This document shows positions 57,601 through 64,000 of a stretch of DNA of 64,000 bases, in pieces. The DNA lies in contig JBOGZD010000002.1 of the NCBI GenBank assembly GCA_050697155.1, positions 1 to 64,000 of the forward strand, written 5' to 3'. The position numbers were made by a program, and so were the translations under genes. The notes beneath the pieces were generated by a model. The model was not told where the DNA came from and ran no database searches. It saw nothing but the letters and a program-made list of their open reading frames with translations. How positions within the stretch are numbered: position 1 is the first letter of the stretch; each line of letters begins with the position of its first letter. This DNA is from JBOGZD01 sp050697155 (GTDB lineage Bacteria > Actinomycetota > Thermoleophilia > Solirubrobacterales > 70-9).

Positions 57601-59106
57601 CATGTCGAGCACGTTCTCGAGCTGCTCGCGGGAGAGCTCCTTGAACGGCTCTGCCGCGGTCACCACGCGCTCCGCGTCGTCGAGACGCCACTCGGTGTCG
57701 GCGACCATCGAGACGAGGTGCTGCGCGAGCACGTCGAGCGGGTTGCGCGGGATCACCGTCTCCTCGATCTCGCCGTCGCGCATCCGCCGCGCGACCACGG
57801 CGCACTCGAGCAGGTCGGCGCGGAACTTGGGGAAGATGCGCCCCTTCGAGGTCTCGCCGAGCTGGTGGCCGGCGCGGCCCACCCGCTGCAGGCCGCGCGA
57901 TACCGACTTCGGCGACTCGACCTGGATCACCAGGTCGACCGCGCCCATGTCGATCCCCAGCTCGAGCGATGAGGTGGCGACTAGGCACGGAAGCTTGCCG
58001 GACTTGAGCAGTTCCTCGACCACGAGGCGCTCCTCGTGGGCAAGCGAGCCGTGGTGGGCGCGGGCGATCTCGACGAAGGCGTCGTTCGTCGTTCGTCGTT
58101 CGTCGTTCGAGCCAGTGGTGCCGGCGTGCTCGGTCGCGGGAAGCTCTTCCTCGGGCCGTTCGTTGGCGAGCTCGTTGAGGCGTTTGGCCAGGCGTTCGGC
58201 GCCGCGGCGGTTGTTGACGAAGATGATCGTCGAGGTGTGCTCTTGGACCAGGCGCAGGAGCTCCGGGTAGATCGCCGGCCAGATCGAGCGCTGGGTGGGG
58301 GCCAGATCGAGCGCTGGGTCGAGCCCCGCGTCCCCCCCGTCGCGGCGCTTCTCGACCGACGCGTCGGGCTCGGTCATGTCTTCCACCGGGACGACGATCT
58401 CCAGGTCGAGCTCCTTGCGGCGCCCGGCGTCGACGATCTCGCACTCGCGCCGCGGGCCGACCAGGAACTCGCCGACTCGTTCGAGCGGTCGCTGGGTCGC
58501 CGAGAGCCCGATCCGCTGCGGATCCTCGCCTCCCTCGGAGGTGACGAGCTGCGAGAGGCGCTCGAGCGTGAGCGCAAGGTGGGCGCCGCGCTTGGACTGC
58601 GCGACGGCGTGGATCTCGTCGACGATCACCGCCTCGACCCCGGTGAGGATCTCGCGCGCCTGCGAGGTGATGATCAGGTAGAGCGACTCCGGTGTGGTGA
58701 TCAGGATGTCGGGCGGCCGGCGGCGCATCGCCTGGCGCTCGCGCTGGGGGGTGTCGCCGGTGCGCAGGCCCACGGAGACATCCGCCCCGATTCCCTTCAG
58801 CGGCGCCCGCAGGTTGCGCTCGATGTCGTAGGAGAGCGCCTTCAGCGGGGAGACGTAGACGATCTTCACCCCGGCGCCGAGCTGCTCGGCCTCTTGCGAG
58901 AGCTTGTCGATGCCCCACAGAAACGCGGCCAGGGTCTTGCCCGAGCCCGTGGGCGCGCAGATCAGCGTGTTGGCGTCCGAGGCGATCACCGGCCAGCCCT
59001 GGGCCTGGGCAGGCGTCGGCGCCTCGAAGGAGGCCTCGAACCAGCGCCTGGTGCGCTCGCTGAAGCCGCCCAGCGGGTCTGTCTTCGCAGTCGCTTTCGA
59101 GGCCAT
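54619..59106 (-). CDS. lhr: Lhr-type large ATP-dependent helicase
   Basis: A 1495-residue superfamily 2 helicase. Motifs: Q-motif/PTPAQAQGWP, Walker A CAPTGSGKT, VSPLKALSYDIE, DEIHAVAQSKRGAHL (DExH box), LSATQRP, a second RecA domain with FVNNRRGAERLA, ATSSLELGIDMG and QRVGRAGHQLGE, then a winged helix and the long Lhr C-terminal domains (KYxPRAYPGKRTP-type block present as RAYPGKRTPLWQQRL). Lhr unwinds DNA and DNA:RNA hybrids in repair. A linker (about residue 335-345) is encoded by a heptamer repeat. The C-terminus continues beyond the core with DUF-type nuclease/uracil-glycosylase-like sequence. Alternative TTG start at 59112. Confidence 0.93.
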   Translation of the reverse strand: MASKATAKTDPLGGFSERTRRWFEASFEAPTPAQAQGWPVIASDANTLICAPTGSGKTLAAFLWGIDKLSQEAEQLGAGVKIVYVSPLKALSYDIERNLRAPLKGIGADVSVGLRTGDTPQRERQAMRRRPPDILITTPESLYLIITSQAREILTGVEAVIVDEIHAVAQSKRGAHLALTLERLSQLVTSEGGEDPQRIGLSATQRPLERVGEFLVGPRRECEIVDAGRRKELDLEIVVPVEDMTEPDASVEKRRDGGDAGLDPALDLAPTQRSIWPAIYPELLRLVQEHTSTIIFVNNRRGAERLAKRLNELANERPEEELPATEHAGTTGSNDERRTTNDAFVEIARAHHGSLAHEERLVVEELLKSGKLPCLVATSSLELGIDMGAVDLVIQVESPKSVSRGLQRVGRAGHQLGETSKGRIFPKFRADLLECAVVARRMRDGEIEETVIPRNPLDVLAQHLVSMVADTEWRLDDAERVVTAAEPFKELSREQLENVLDMLDGRYPSERFAELRPRLVWDRTEGTIRGRKGARQLAVTNAGTIPDRGLYGVHLPDGRRVGELDEEMVYEARPGQTFLLGATTWRIEDITRDRVIVTPAPGAPGAVPFWRGDGVGRPPELGRAIGAFAREAVSTDAKTLATDFDLDRRAAENLLAYLHEQQAATRVVPSDETLVVERFRDEIGDWRLCVLSPFGGRVHAAWGLALAARIRDQLDLEADAIWSDDGIVVHLPDADEPPDADMVLLEPDEVEDLVVRELAGSALFGARFRENAARSLLIPRAYPGKRTPLWQQRLRAQSLLEVAKEFPRFPVILETYRECLRDVLDLPALQELLRDLHSRRISLVEVETQTASPFASSLLFDYVATYMYEGDTPNAERRAAALALDRELLSELLGADELRELIDPEALEEVERSLQLRHPDVLAKDRDALQQVLRRLGDLSADELAERTAEGFSSASMLAKLERERRAVAVRIAGEERWIAGEDAGLYRDALGVPPPGGLPDSFLEEVPDAMLALVRRYARTHGPFPTGQPQRRYGVDLAPALKLLERSGELVRGELLPGGSEREWCDADVLRRLRRASVAALRQEAEAVDRAELARFLPAWQNVDAHRPAGGPDRLREALAPLQGIALTPEVWERDVLPRRLGAYSPAWIDQLTTGGELVWIGAGSVGRTGRVALYFREDVRIAGPPPANAKLERPEGEVHEAIRERLAESPSFWVDLVTDLEPEREELHAALWDLVWAGEATNDAFAPLRARRLAAVGGSRRPQRRFGSRRGPGGETIQGRWSLTESLFRNAPAQGPRARAQAELMLERYGIVTRETVLAEGVPGGLASLYGELSNLEMLGTARRGYFVEGLGGAQFALAGAIERLRGLPHRDGDYLVLAATDPAQPYGATLPWPKRPEGRRPARTAGAYVLLRDGNPILYVERGGKGIVRLVEVEGETLVEAISQLAEAAREGLIPKLGIERVDGEPVIGSGLEEQIIAAGFSRQPRRLVASA
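58082..58109 (+). repeat. Four perfect heptamer repeats inside lhr
   Basis: TCGTTCG occurs four times without interruption. It encodes the linker NDERRTTND on the minus strand between the two RecA domains. A change of one unit would shift the frame. Confidence 0.9.
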
Positions 59107-59119
59107 GCCCAACCGACCG

Positions 59120-59125
59120 ATTCTA
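59120..59125 (-). promoter_or_regulatory. Leaderless -10 box (TAGAAT, minus strand) for lhr
   Basis: TAGAAT ends 7 nt before the TTG at 59112 and 13 nt before the ATG at 59106, so translation may begin at the TTG. Confidence 0.5.
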
Positions 59126-59148
59126 CGCACCCTCCCCGGCGGGCCGGA

Positions 59149-59154
59149 TAGCCT
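59149..59154 (+). promoter_or_regulatory. Leaderless -10 box (TAGCCT) for the NTF2-like gene
   Basis: TAGCCT ends exactly 7 nt before the GTG at 59162. Confidence 0.55.
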
Positions 59155-59161
59155 GCGGCGC

Positions 59162-59566
59162 GTGGCGGAGATCGACTGGGAGCGGCGGCTGCGCGAGGGG
59201 ATCGAGGCCTACAACCGCGGCGATTGGGAAGCGGTGCTCACCGATGCCAGCGACGACATCGAGCTCCAGCGCGCCGACATCTCGCCCGAGGCGCGAGACA
59301 TCGTTCGCGGCCGCGAGCGAGTGCTCGAGTACTTCCGCCCCGAGGTCTTCGAGGACCAGCGCATCGACCTTCGCGAGATCGAGATCGGCGACGGCGCCGT
59401 CTACATGAGCATGCGGTTCAGCGCACGCGGCGCGGGCAGCGGAATCCCGGTCGAGATCGATTCGTACGCCGTCTACCGGATCGCCGACGACCTCCTCACC
59501 CGTCTGGAGATCTACGCCGACGAGCCCGAGGCCCGCGCCGCGGCCGGGCTGACCTCACCCCCGTGA
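59162..59566 (+). CDS. NTF2/SnoaL-like small protein
   Basis: A 134-residue protein of the SnoaL-like NTF2 fold: RLREGIEAYNRGDWEAVLTDASDDIEL is the typical first helix and strand, followed by a conserved DIVRGRERVLEYFRPEVF segment and two long strands (VYMSMRFSARGAG, VEIDSYAVYRIADD). The fold is used by isomerases and hydrolases but also by non-enzymatic domains, so no reaction is assigned. It is divergent from lhr and converges on rmlB. Confidence 0.8.
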   Translation: MAEIDWERRLREGIEAYNRGDWEAVLTDASDDIELQRADISPEARDIVRGRERVLEYFRPEVFEDQRIDLREIEIGDGAVYMSMRFSARGAGSGIPVEIDSYAVYRIADDLLTRLEIYADEPEARAAAGLTSPP

Positions 59567-59627
59567 ACCAACCGGGTCTGCATCCGCCTGGCGGACGCGA
59601 ATCCGGTCAGTTCGCCACTCCTCCTCG

Positions 59628-60623
59628 CTAGCCCAGCGCGCGGCCGTACTGGCGCTCGTAGTAGGCGCGGTAGTCGCCCGAGCGGATCTCCGACCACCAG
59701 GCCTCGTTCGCGCGGTACCAGTCGACCGTCCGAGCGAGGCCGTCGTCGAAGTCGACGGACGGCTCCCAGCCGAGCTCGCGGGTGCGCTCGGATGACAATG
59801 AGTAGCGTCGGTCGTGGCCGAGGCGGTCCTCGACCAGCTCGATCAGCGACTCGTCGCGGTCGGTGAGCGCGAGGATTCGCTTGACCACGTCGAGGTTGGC
59901 GAGCTCGTCCGGGCCGCCGACGTTGTAGACCTCGCCCGGCTTGCCGCGGGCGAGCACCAGGTCGATCGCGGCGGCGAAGTCCTCGACCCAGAGCCAGTTG
60001 CGGACCTGGAGCCCATCGCCGTAGACGGGCAGCGGGTCACCCGCGAGCGCGTTGAGGATGCAGAGCGGGATCAGCTTCTCTGGGTACTGGCGCGGCCCGT
60101 AGTTGTTCGAGGCGCGCACCGTGAGCGCCTCGGCGCCGTAGGTGTGCTGGAACGCGCCGACGAGCAGATCGCCGGCGGCCTTCGAGGCCGAGTACGGCGA
60201 CGAGGGAGCGAGCGGCGAGTCCTCGGTGAACGAGCCCTCGGCGATCGAGCCGTAGACCTCGTCGGTCGAGACCTGGAGATGGCGGATGCCGGCGTCGCGC
60301 GCGGCCTCGAGCAGGACGAAGGTGCCGAAGACGTCGGTCTGGAGGAACTCGCCCGGCGACTCGATCGAGCGGTCGACGTGCGACTCGGCGGCGAAGTTGA
60401 CCACGGCCTCGCAGCCGTCGAGCGCGGCCCGCGCCGCCTCGCGATCGGCGATGTCACCGACGACCAGCTCACAGCGCTCCGGGTCGGGCCCATCGAGGTT
60501 CTCGCGCCGCCCGGCATAGGTGAGCTTGTCGAGCACGCGCACCGCATCCTCCGGGTAGTGCTCGAGCCGGTGACGGACGTAGGCCGAGCCGATGAAGCCG
60601 GCTCCGCCGGTGACCAGGATCAC
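59628..60623 (-). CDS. rmlB: dTDP-glucose 4,6-dehydratase
   Basis: A 331-residue short-chain dehydratase: ILVTGGAGFIGSAYVRH (NAD site), AAESHVDRSIESPGEFLQTD, the catalytic STDEVYGS with the DE pair, PYSASKAAGDLL (YxxxK), RASNNYGPRQYPEKLIPL and VEDFAAAIDLVL. It makes dTDP-4-keto-6-deoxyglucose, the branch point to dTDP-rhamnose and other deoxysugars. GTG start overlaps the rmlD stop by 4 nt. Third gene of the rmlA-rmlD-rmlB operon; rmlC is not here. Confidence 0.93.
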   Translation of the reverse strand: MILVTGGAGFIGSAYVRHRLEHYPEDAVRVLDKLTYAGRRENLDGPDPERCELVVGDIADREAARAALDGCEAVVNFAAESHVDRSIESPGEFLQTDVFGTFVLLEAARDAGIRHLQVSTDEVYGSIAEGSFTEDSPLAPSSPYSASKAAGDLLVGAFQHTYGAEALTVRASNNYGPRQYPEKLIPLCILNALAGDPLPVYGDGLQVRNWLWVEDFAAAIDLVLARGKPGEVYNVGGPDELANLDVVKRILALTDRDESLIELVEDRLGHDRRYSLSSERTRELGWEPSVDFDDGLARTVDWYRANEAWWSEIRSGDYRAYYERQYGRALG

Positions 60624-61513
60624 GGCCGCCGAACCTCCTCGGCCGCGGTCGACCCACCGAAGCGCCCGGTGGAGCCCCTCCCGGCACGCGCCGCCAGGTA
60701 CTCGGTGAGCCCCTGGCGCCAGCCCGGCAGCTCGATCGGGTCCGGGCGCTCGCTGGCGAGAACCGAGTACGCCGGTCGCGGCGCCGGTCGCGCGAGCATC
60801 TCCGTGGTTGCGGCCATCACCCGGGTCTCGAGCCCGGACTGATCGAAGATCTCCTGGGCAAACTCGTACCAGGAGCACGAGCCGGCGGCGGCGAGGTGGT
60901 GGATGCCGTGGTCCTCGGACTCGGCGAGCAGGGCGAGCGCCGGAGCGAGGTGGGCGGTGTAGGTCGGACACCCGACCTGGTCGGAGACGACCAGCACCTC
61001 CGGGCCCTCGCCGGCGAGCCGCAGCATCGTCTCGACGAAGTTCGGGCCATGGAGCCCGAACAGCCACGAGGAGCGCACGATCAGGTGACGCGGGTTGGCG
61101 ATCGCCACCGCGGTCTCGCCCGCCTGCTTCGAGCGTCCGTAGGCGGAGAGAGCCGCGGGCAGGTCGGACTCGACGTAGGGCCGCTTGCTGCGGCCGTCGA
61201 AGACGTAGTCGCTCGAGACGTGGACGACCGTCGCACCGCGCTCGGCGCTGGCCGCGGCGACGATGCCGGCGCCGGTGTCGTTCACCCGCATCGCCCCGCG
61301 TTCGTCGGCCTCGGCGCCGTCGACGTCAGTCCAGGCGGCGCAGTTGATCACGGCATCCGGGCGGCAGCGGGCGAGCGCCTCGTCGACGGCGAGGCCGTCG
61401 GTGATCTCCAGGTCGGCGTGGGTGAGCGCGATCACGTCGTGATCGCGGCCGAGGCAGGACGCGACCACGTCGCGCCCGAGCATCCCGCCGGCCCCTGTGA
61501 CCAGCACCTTCAA
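60620..61513 (-). CDS. rmlD: dTDP-4-dehydrorhamnose reductase
   Basis: A 297-residue atypical SDR: KVLVTGAGGMLGRDVVASC (NADPH site), DAVINCAAWTDVDGAE, VVHVSSDYVFDG, AYGRSKQAGETAV (YxxxK) and WLFGLHGPNFVETML, all RmlD hallmarks. It reduces dTDP-4-dehydrorhamnose to dTDP-rhamnose. It starts with a TTG that overlaps the rmlA stop (TTGA) and ends in a 4-nt overlap with rmlB. The enzyme before it in the pathway, RmlC, must be encoded elsewhere. Confidence 0.92.
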   Translation of the reverse strand: MKVLVTGAGGMLGRDVVASCLGRDHDVIALTHADLEITDGLAVDEALARCRPDAVINCAAWTDVDGAEADERGAMRVNDTGAGIVAAASAERGATVVHVSSDYVFDGRSKRPYVESDLPAALSAYGRSKQAGETAVAIANPRHLIVRSSWLFGLHGPNFVETMLRLAGEGPEVLVVSDQVGCPTYTAHLAPALALLAESEDHGIHHLAAAGSCSWYEFAQEIFDQSGLETRVMAATTEMLARPAPRPAYSVLASERPDPIELPGWRQGLTEYLAARAGRGSTGRFGGSTAAEEVRRP

Positions 61514-62583
61514 GGGATGTGGATCTCCGAGTTGTCGCCGACGATCATCCGCATCGTCTTCGGCATCTCCTCGCCGCGCGCGAGCCTTACGTTGCGCCCC
61601 AGCAGGCTCGCCTCCATGCGGGTGCCGAGATCCGAGATGCGCGCCCCGGCGAGCAGGATCGAATGCTCGATCTCCGAGCCGCTGATCTCGCAGTCGCGGT
61701 CGATCGAGGTGTAGGGGCCAACGTAGGAGTCCATGATCCGGCTCCCGGCCCCGACGATCGCCGGCCCGCGCACCAGCGAGCGCTCGAGCCGCGCCCCGGG
61801 CTCGATCACGACCCGTCCCTCGACCCGTGAGTCGACCAGCTCGCCTTCCATCCGGCGGTCGATGTCCTCGAGCACCAATCGGTTCGCCTCCAGCATGTCG
61901 GCGAGCTGGCCCGTGTCCTTCCACCAGCCGCTCACGGTGTGGCTCTCGACCCTGCTTCCGGAGTCGATCAGGCCCTGGATCGCGTCGGTGATCTCGAGCT
62001 CGTCGCGCCACGAGGGCTCGATCGCACGCGCGGCGCCGTAGATCGCGGGCGTGAACATGTAGACGCCCACCAGAGCCATGTCGCTCGGCGGTTGCTGCGG
62101 CTTCTCGACCAGGCGCACCACCCGACCCCCGTCGAGCTCGGCGACGCCGTAGTGCCAGGGGTCGGGAACCTTGGTGAGCAGGATGAGCGCCTCGGGCTCG
62201 TGCTCGCGAAACGCGCCGACCAGCTCGGTGATCCCGTCGCGAAGCAGGTTGTCGCCCAGGTACATCACGAACGGCGAGGTCCCGAGGAAGCCCTCCGCGG
62301 TCAGCACCGCGTGGGCGAGACCGAGCGGACGCTCCTGGGGGATGTAGGTGATCTTGGCCCCGAACCGCGACCCGTCGCCGGCGGCGTCGCGGATCTCGTC
62401 GCCGGTCTCGGGAGCGATCACGATCCCGATCTCGCTGATCCCTGCCTCGACCAGCGCCTCGATGCCGTAGAAGAGCACCGGCTTGTTGGCGACGGGGACG
62501 AGCTGCTTCGCCGAGGTGTGGGTGATCGGGCGCAGTCGCGTGCCCGCGCCCCCAGAGAGGATCAGCCCCTTGAGAGTCTCCAT
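61510..62583 (-). CDS. rmlA: Glucose-1-phosphate thymidylyltransferase, long form (RmlA)
   Basis: A 357-residue nucleotidyltransferase: GLILSGGAGTRLRPITHTSAKQLVPVANKPV, ERPLGLAHAVLTAEG, YLGDNLLRDG and GVYMFTPAIY. The 60-70 extra C-terminal residues carry hexapeptide-like repeats (GRVVIEPGARLERSLVRGPAIV, VGPYTSIDRDCEI) forming a left-handed beta-helix, as in the StrD/RmlA-long group. It makes dTDP-glucose from dTTP and glucose 1-phosphate. ATG 62583 follows TAGCCT by 10 nt on the minus strand. Confidence 0.92.
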   Translation of the reverse strand: METLKGLILSGGAGTRLRPITHTSAKQLVPVANKPVLFYGIEALVEAGISEIGIVIAPETGDEIRDAAGDGSRFGAKITYIPQERPLGLAHAVLTAEGFLGTSPFVMYLGDNLLRDGITELVGAFREHEPEALILLTKVPDPWHYGVAELDGGRVVRLVEKPQQPPSDMALVGVYMFTPAIYGAARAIEPSWRDELEITDAIQGLIDSGSRVESHTVSGWWKDTGQLADMLEANRLVLEDIDRRMEGELVDSRVEGRVVIEPGARLERSLVRGPAIVGAGSRIMDSYVGPYTSIDRDCEISGSEIEHSILLAGARISDLGTRMEASLLGRNVRLARGEEMPKTMRMIVGDNSEIHIP

Positions 62584-62593
62584 GGGCCGCGCA

Positions 62594-62599
62594 AGGCTA
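62594..62599 (-). promoter_or_regulatory. Candidate -10 (TAGCCT, minus strand) for rmlA-rmlD-rmlB
   Basis: TAGCCT ends 10 nt before the rmlA ATG at 62583, giving a leader of about 3 nt. Confidence 0.45.
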
Positions 62600-62630
62600 G
62601 CGCCGGGACCCTCGCCGCCCCGGCGCGCCT

Positions 62631-63101
62631 TCAGTAGGTGCCGCCGAGCTTGCGGTGGTCCCAGGTGGCGGTTCGGATCGGCCGAAAGCGAACCGCGACC
62701 CGCTTCGCCGCCTGCGCCTGCATCGCGACCGCCGCGTCGCCCTCGATCGAGTCGATCCCCTCCGTGTAGCGCAGGGTGAGCTCCTTGCCGAACTCGAGCA
62801 CACTCTCCGGATCGCGCACGAGCTCGGCCTCGGCCTCGATCTGGACCCCGCGTAGCTCCGTGTACTCGAACCCAGTCTCGACCAACAGGGTTGCCCGGGG
62901 ATCGCGTTCGAGGTTGCAGATCTTCTGCGCCTTCGCGTAGCTCCAGGTCCAGATCTCGCCGTCGCGCAGGACGTACCACATCGGCATCGAGTGCGGCCAC
63001 CCGCGCGGGCCGAGCGTCGAGACGACGACCACGCGCTCGCTCTCGAGCAGCTCGCGCTGCTCCGCGGGGCTGAGCTTGATCTGATCGCGCCGGCTCGGCA
63101 T
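62631..63101 (-). CDS. PPOX-class (F420- or FMN-binding) split-barrel oxidoreductase
   Basis: A 156-residue pyridoxamine-oxidase-fold protein: LSPAEQRELLESERVVVVSTLGPRGWPHSMPMWYVLRDGEIWTWSYAKAQKICNLERDPRATLLVE shows the first strands and the basic cofactor-binding loop, then ELRGVQIEAEAELVRDPE. In actinobacteria such proteins often use F420, but FMN is equally possible from sequence. It begins just after the stop of the penicillin-amidase-like gene (4-nt gap), so the two are probably co-transcribed. Confidence 0.82.
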   Translation of the reverse strand: MPSRRDQIKLSPAEQRELLESERVVVVSTLGPRGWPHSMPMWYVLRDGEIWTWSYAKAQKICNLERDPRATLLVETGFEYTELRGVQIEAEAELVRDPESVLEFGKELTLRYTEGIDSIEGDAAVAMQAQAAKRVAVRFRPIRTATWDHRKLGGTY

Positions 63102-63105
63102 CGCC

Positions 63106-64000
63106 CTATCCGGAACGCTCCGGCGTCAGCTCCAGGACGCGCCAGGGGCCTTCGCCCGCCATCCGCTGCGTCTCGCCGGCCAGCCAGCGTGGTTGGAGAT
63201 CGTCGTAGTGGCCGCTCGCGGGGTGGCCGGACTGGCCGGCGAACTGCTGCCAGCGCGAGCGCTCCGGCTCGCGCGGATCGGCGAGCATGCGCCAGGCCGG
63301 CGCCCAGATCGCGCGATAGGGAGCGTGCGGGTCCCAGCCAACCTGGGTCACGGTCTCCTGAGCGCCGCCGACCTCGAGCGTGCGATTGAAGATCAACGCC
63401 AGCAGCGGGTTCGCCGCGCCGAGCGCGTGCTCGAACTCGAGCGCGTGCACGCGGCCCCAGCGCCATGCGGCCGGGTTGGGTCCGAAACGCTCCGACAGGT
63501 CGTCGAGCGCCCCCCGCAGCGCATCGAGAACGAGCTCGTCCCACGGTCGTCCGACCAACTCGTCGTCGCCCTCCGCCCACAGCGCGAGCAGGTGCGACTG
63601 CCAGCGCCACGGCGAGGCGACGTGGGTGCTGAAGCCGTTGTCGGCGCGGTCGAGCCAACGCTCGGCCAGATCCCTGTCACGGATCACTTCGCGGGCGAAG
63701 AGCCGGCCCAGCCGGAGGGTGAACGCTTGGTAGATCGAGGCACCGATCGAGTCCGGGTCCATGCGCCCGTCCCAGCTGCGCAGGCGCTCGATCGCCGCGA
63801 TCTCGCGCTGGTGCAGCGGGACGTCGCCGGGCTGCTCGCCCAGCCGGGCCAGCCGGTGCGCGGTCTCCAATCCCGGGATCGAGAGCAGGTCGAGCTGCAG
63901 CTCGCCGAACCCGGCGAGGTCGTGGTCGTCGCGCGGCCGCAGCAGGTCCTCGATCCGCCGCGCCCGGTAGCCGTCGAGGTAGTCGCTGGTGATGTGATGC
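63106..64000 (-). CDS. Penicillin-amidase-family protein (C-terminal part, cut by window edge)
   Basis: The frame is open to the right edge and gives about 298 C-terminal residues of an Ntn-hydrolase of the penicillin/acyl-homoserine-lactone acylase family. Diagnostic segments: HHITSDYLDGYRARRIEDLL near the edge, WRWGRVHALEFEHALG, NRTLEVGGAQETVTQVG, PAWRMLADP and FAGQSGHPASGHYDDLQPRWLAGE. The catalytic serine at the start of the beta chain lies outside the window. A TTG at 63870 could look like a start, but homology clearly continues upstream of it. These enzymes hydrolyse amides and are usually exported. Confidence 0.88.
   Translation of the reverse strand, partial: HHITSDYLDGYRARRIEDLLRPRDDHDLAGFGELQLDLLSIPGLETAHRLARLGEQPGDVPLHQREIAAIERLRSWDGRMDPDSIGASIYQAFTLRLGRLFAREVIRDRDLAERWLDRADNGFSTHVASPWRWQSHLLALWAEGDDELVGRPWDELVLDALRGALDDLSERFGPNPAAWRWGRVHALEFEHALGAANPLLALIFNRTLEVGGAQETVTQVGWDPHAPYRAIWAPAWRMLADPREPERSRWQQFAGQSGHPASGHYDDLQPRWLAGETQRMAGEGPWRVLELTPERSG

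Noticed and set aside
54991..57972. Nearly 1000-codon frame antisense to lhr, and a second of about 880 codons at 56279-58918 on the lhr strand
   Set aside because: Both are out-of-frame shadows of lhr with no family motifs; long shadows are expected at this GC content.
63106..63870. Complete 254-residue gene starting at TTG 63870
   Set aside because: Penicillin-amidase similarity continues in frame upstream to the window edge, so this is the C-terminal part of a larger gene.

Overview
This window is very GC-rich bacterial chromosome with densely packed housekeeping genes on both strands, many GTG/TTG starts and few Shine-Dalgarno sites. The gene set (system-I cytochrome c maturation, PAC2 protein, DUF2342 metalloprotease, PPOX/F420-type oxidoreductase, Mrp, GroES/GroEL with a CIRCE-like operator, Lhr helicase, small secreted six-cysteine protein) suggests an actinobacterium, probably of the Thermoleophilia/Solirubrobacterales type. 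That placement is inferred from gene content and style, not from a marker gene. I found no rRNA, tRNA, CRISPR array, prophage or recognisable insertion sequence.

Layout. 1-1870: ccmA-ccmB-ccmC (minus, ccmC cut by the edge). 1984-9667: cell-wall peptidase, GFA protein, aldehyde dehydrogenase, secreted Cys-rich protein, rarA, a frameshifted TauE/SafE exporter, M20 peptidase, DUF1385. 9842-15924: short FtsH-like protease, methylmalonyl-CoA epimerase, small protein, methyltransferase, BtrH-like protein, PAP2 phosphatase, ychF. 16004-24162: lytic transglycosylase/DUF5715 fusion, AttH/CrtC-like protein, VOC protein, cyclase, SpoIID protein, aldehyde dehydrogenase, Lnt-like protein. 24226-32698: msrA, fumC, lipoprotein, type-2 ileS, trxA, glycosyltransferase, polX. 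32790-38559: marR-MFS, membrane protein, otsB, a split TauE/SafE pair, HD nuclease, PAC2. 38573-44665: a decayed gene, UvrD/AddB-like protein, inositol-phosphatase-like protein, DUF2342 protease, basic helical protein. 44872-51781: mrp, a frameshifted DUF559 gene between two 40-nt palindromes, ferredoxin, epimerase, secreted HExxH protein, groES-groEL. 51901-64000: ASCH protein, pcm, Crp/Fnr regulator, nei-like glycosylase, lhr, NTF2-like protein, rmlA-rmlD-rmlB, PPOX protein, penicillin-amidase-like protein (cut by the edge).

Expression logic. More than twenty genes have a TANNNT-type -10 box whose last base lies 6-8 nt before the start codon, the geometry of leaderless mRNAs. At three divergent gene pairs the two opposing -10 boxes overlap and share one central TA step. 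A minority (mepA-like, trxA, ferredoxin, groES, groEL, the basic helical protein) instead carry clear Shine-Dalgarno sites and leaders.

Most unusual signals: (i) four dispersed palindromic elements of exactly 40 nt with TTGA...TCAA ends, two of which bracket the DUF559 gene and one of which supplies its start codon; (ii) shared-TA divergent promoters; (iii) perfect heptamer tandem repeats inside ileS and lhr; (iv) conserved enzymes with an altered key residue (Lnt-like Cys to Gly, Nei-like Pro2 to Ala, UvrD-like Walker A Lys to Arg); (v) an MFS frame that runs 550 nt antisense into its convergent neighbour; (vi) a compact structured intergenic region upstream of mrp. Two genes (TauE at 6643, DUF559 at 46093) carry apparent single-base deletions that could be real or assembly errors.
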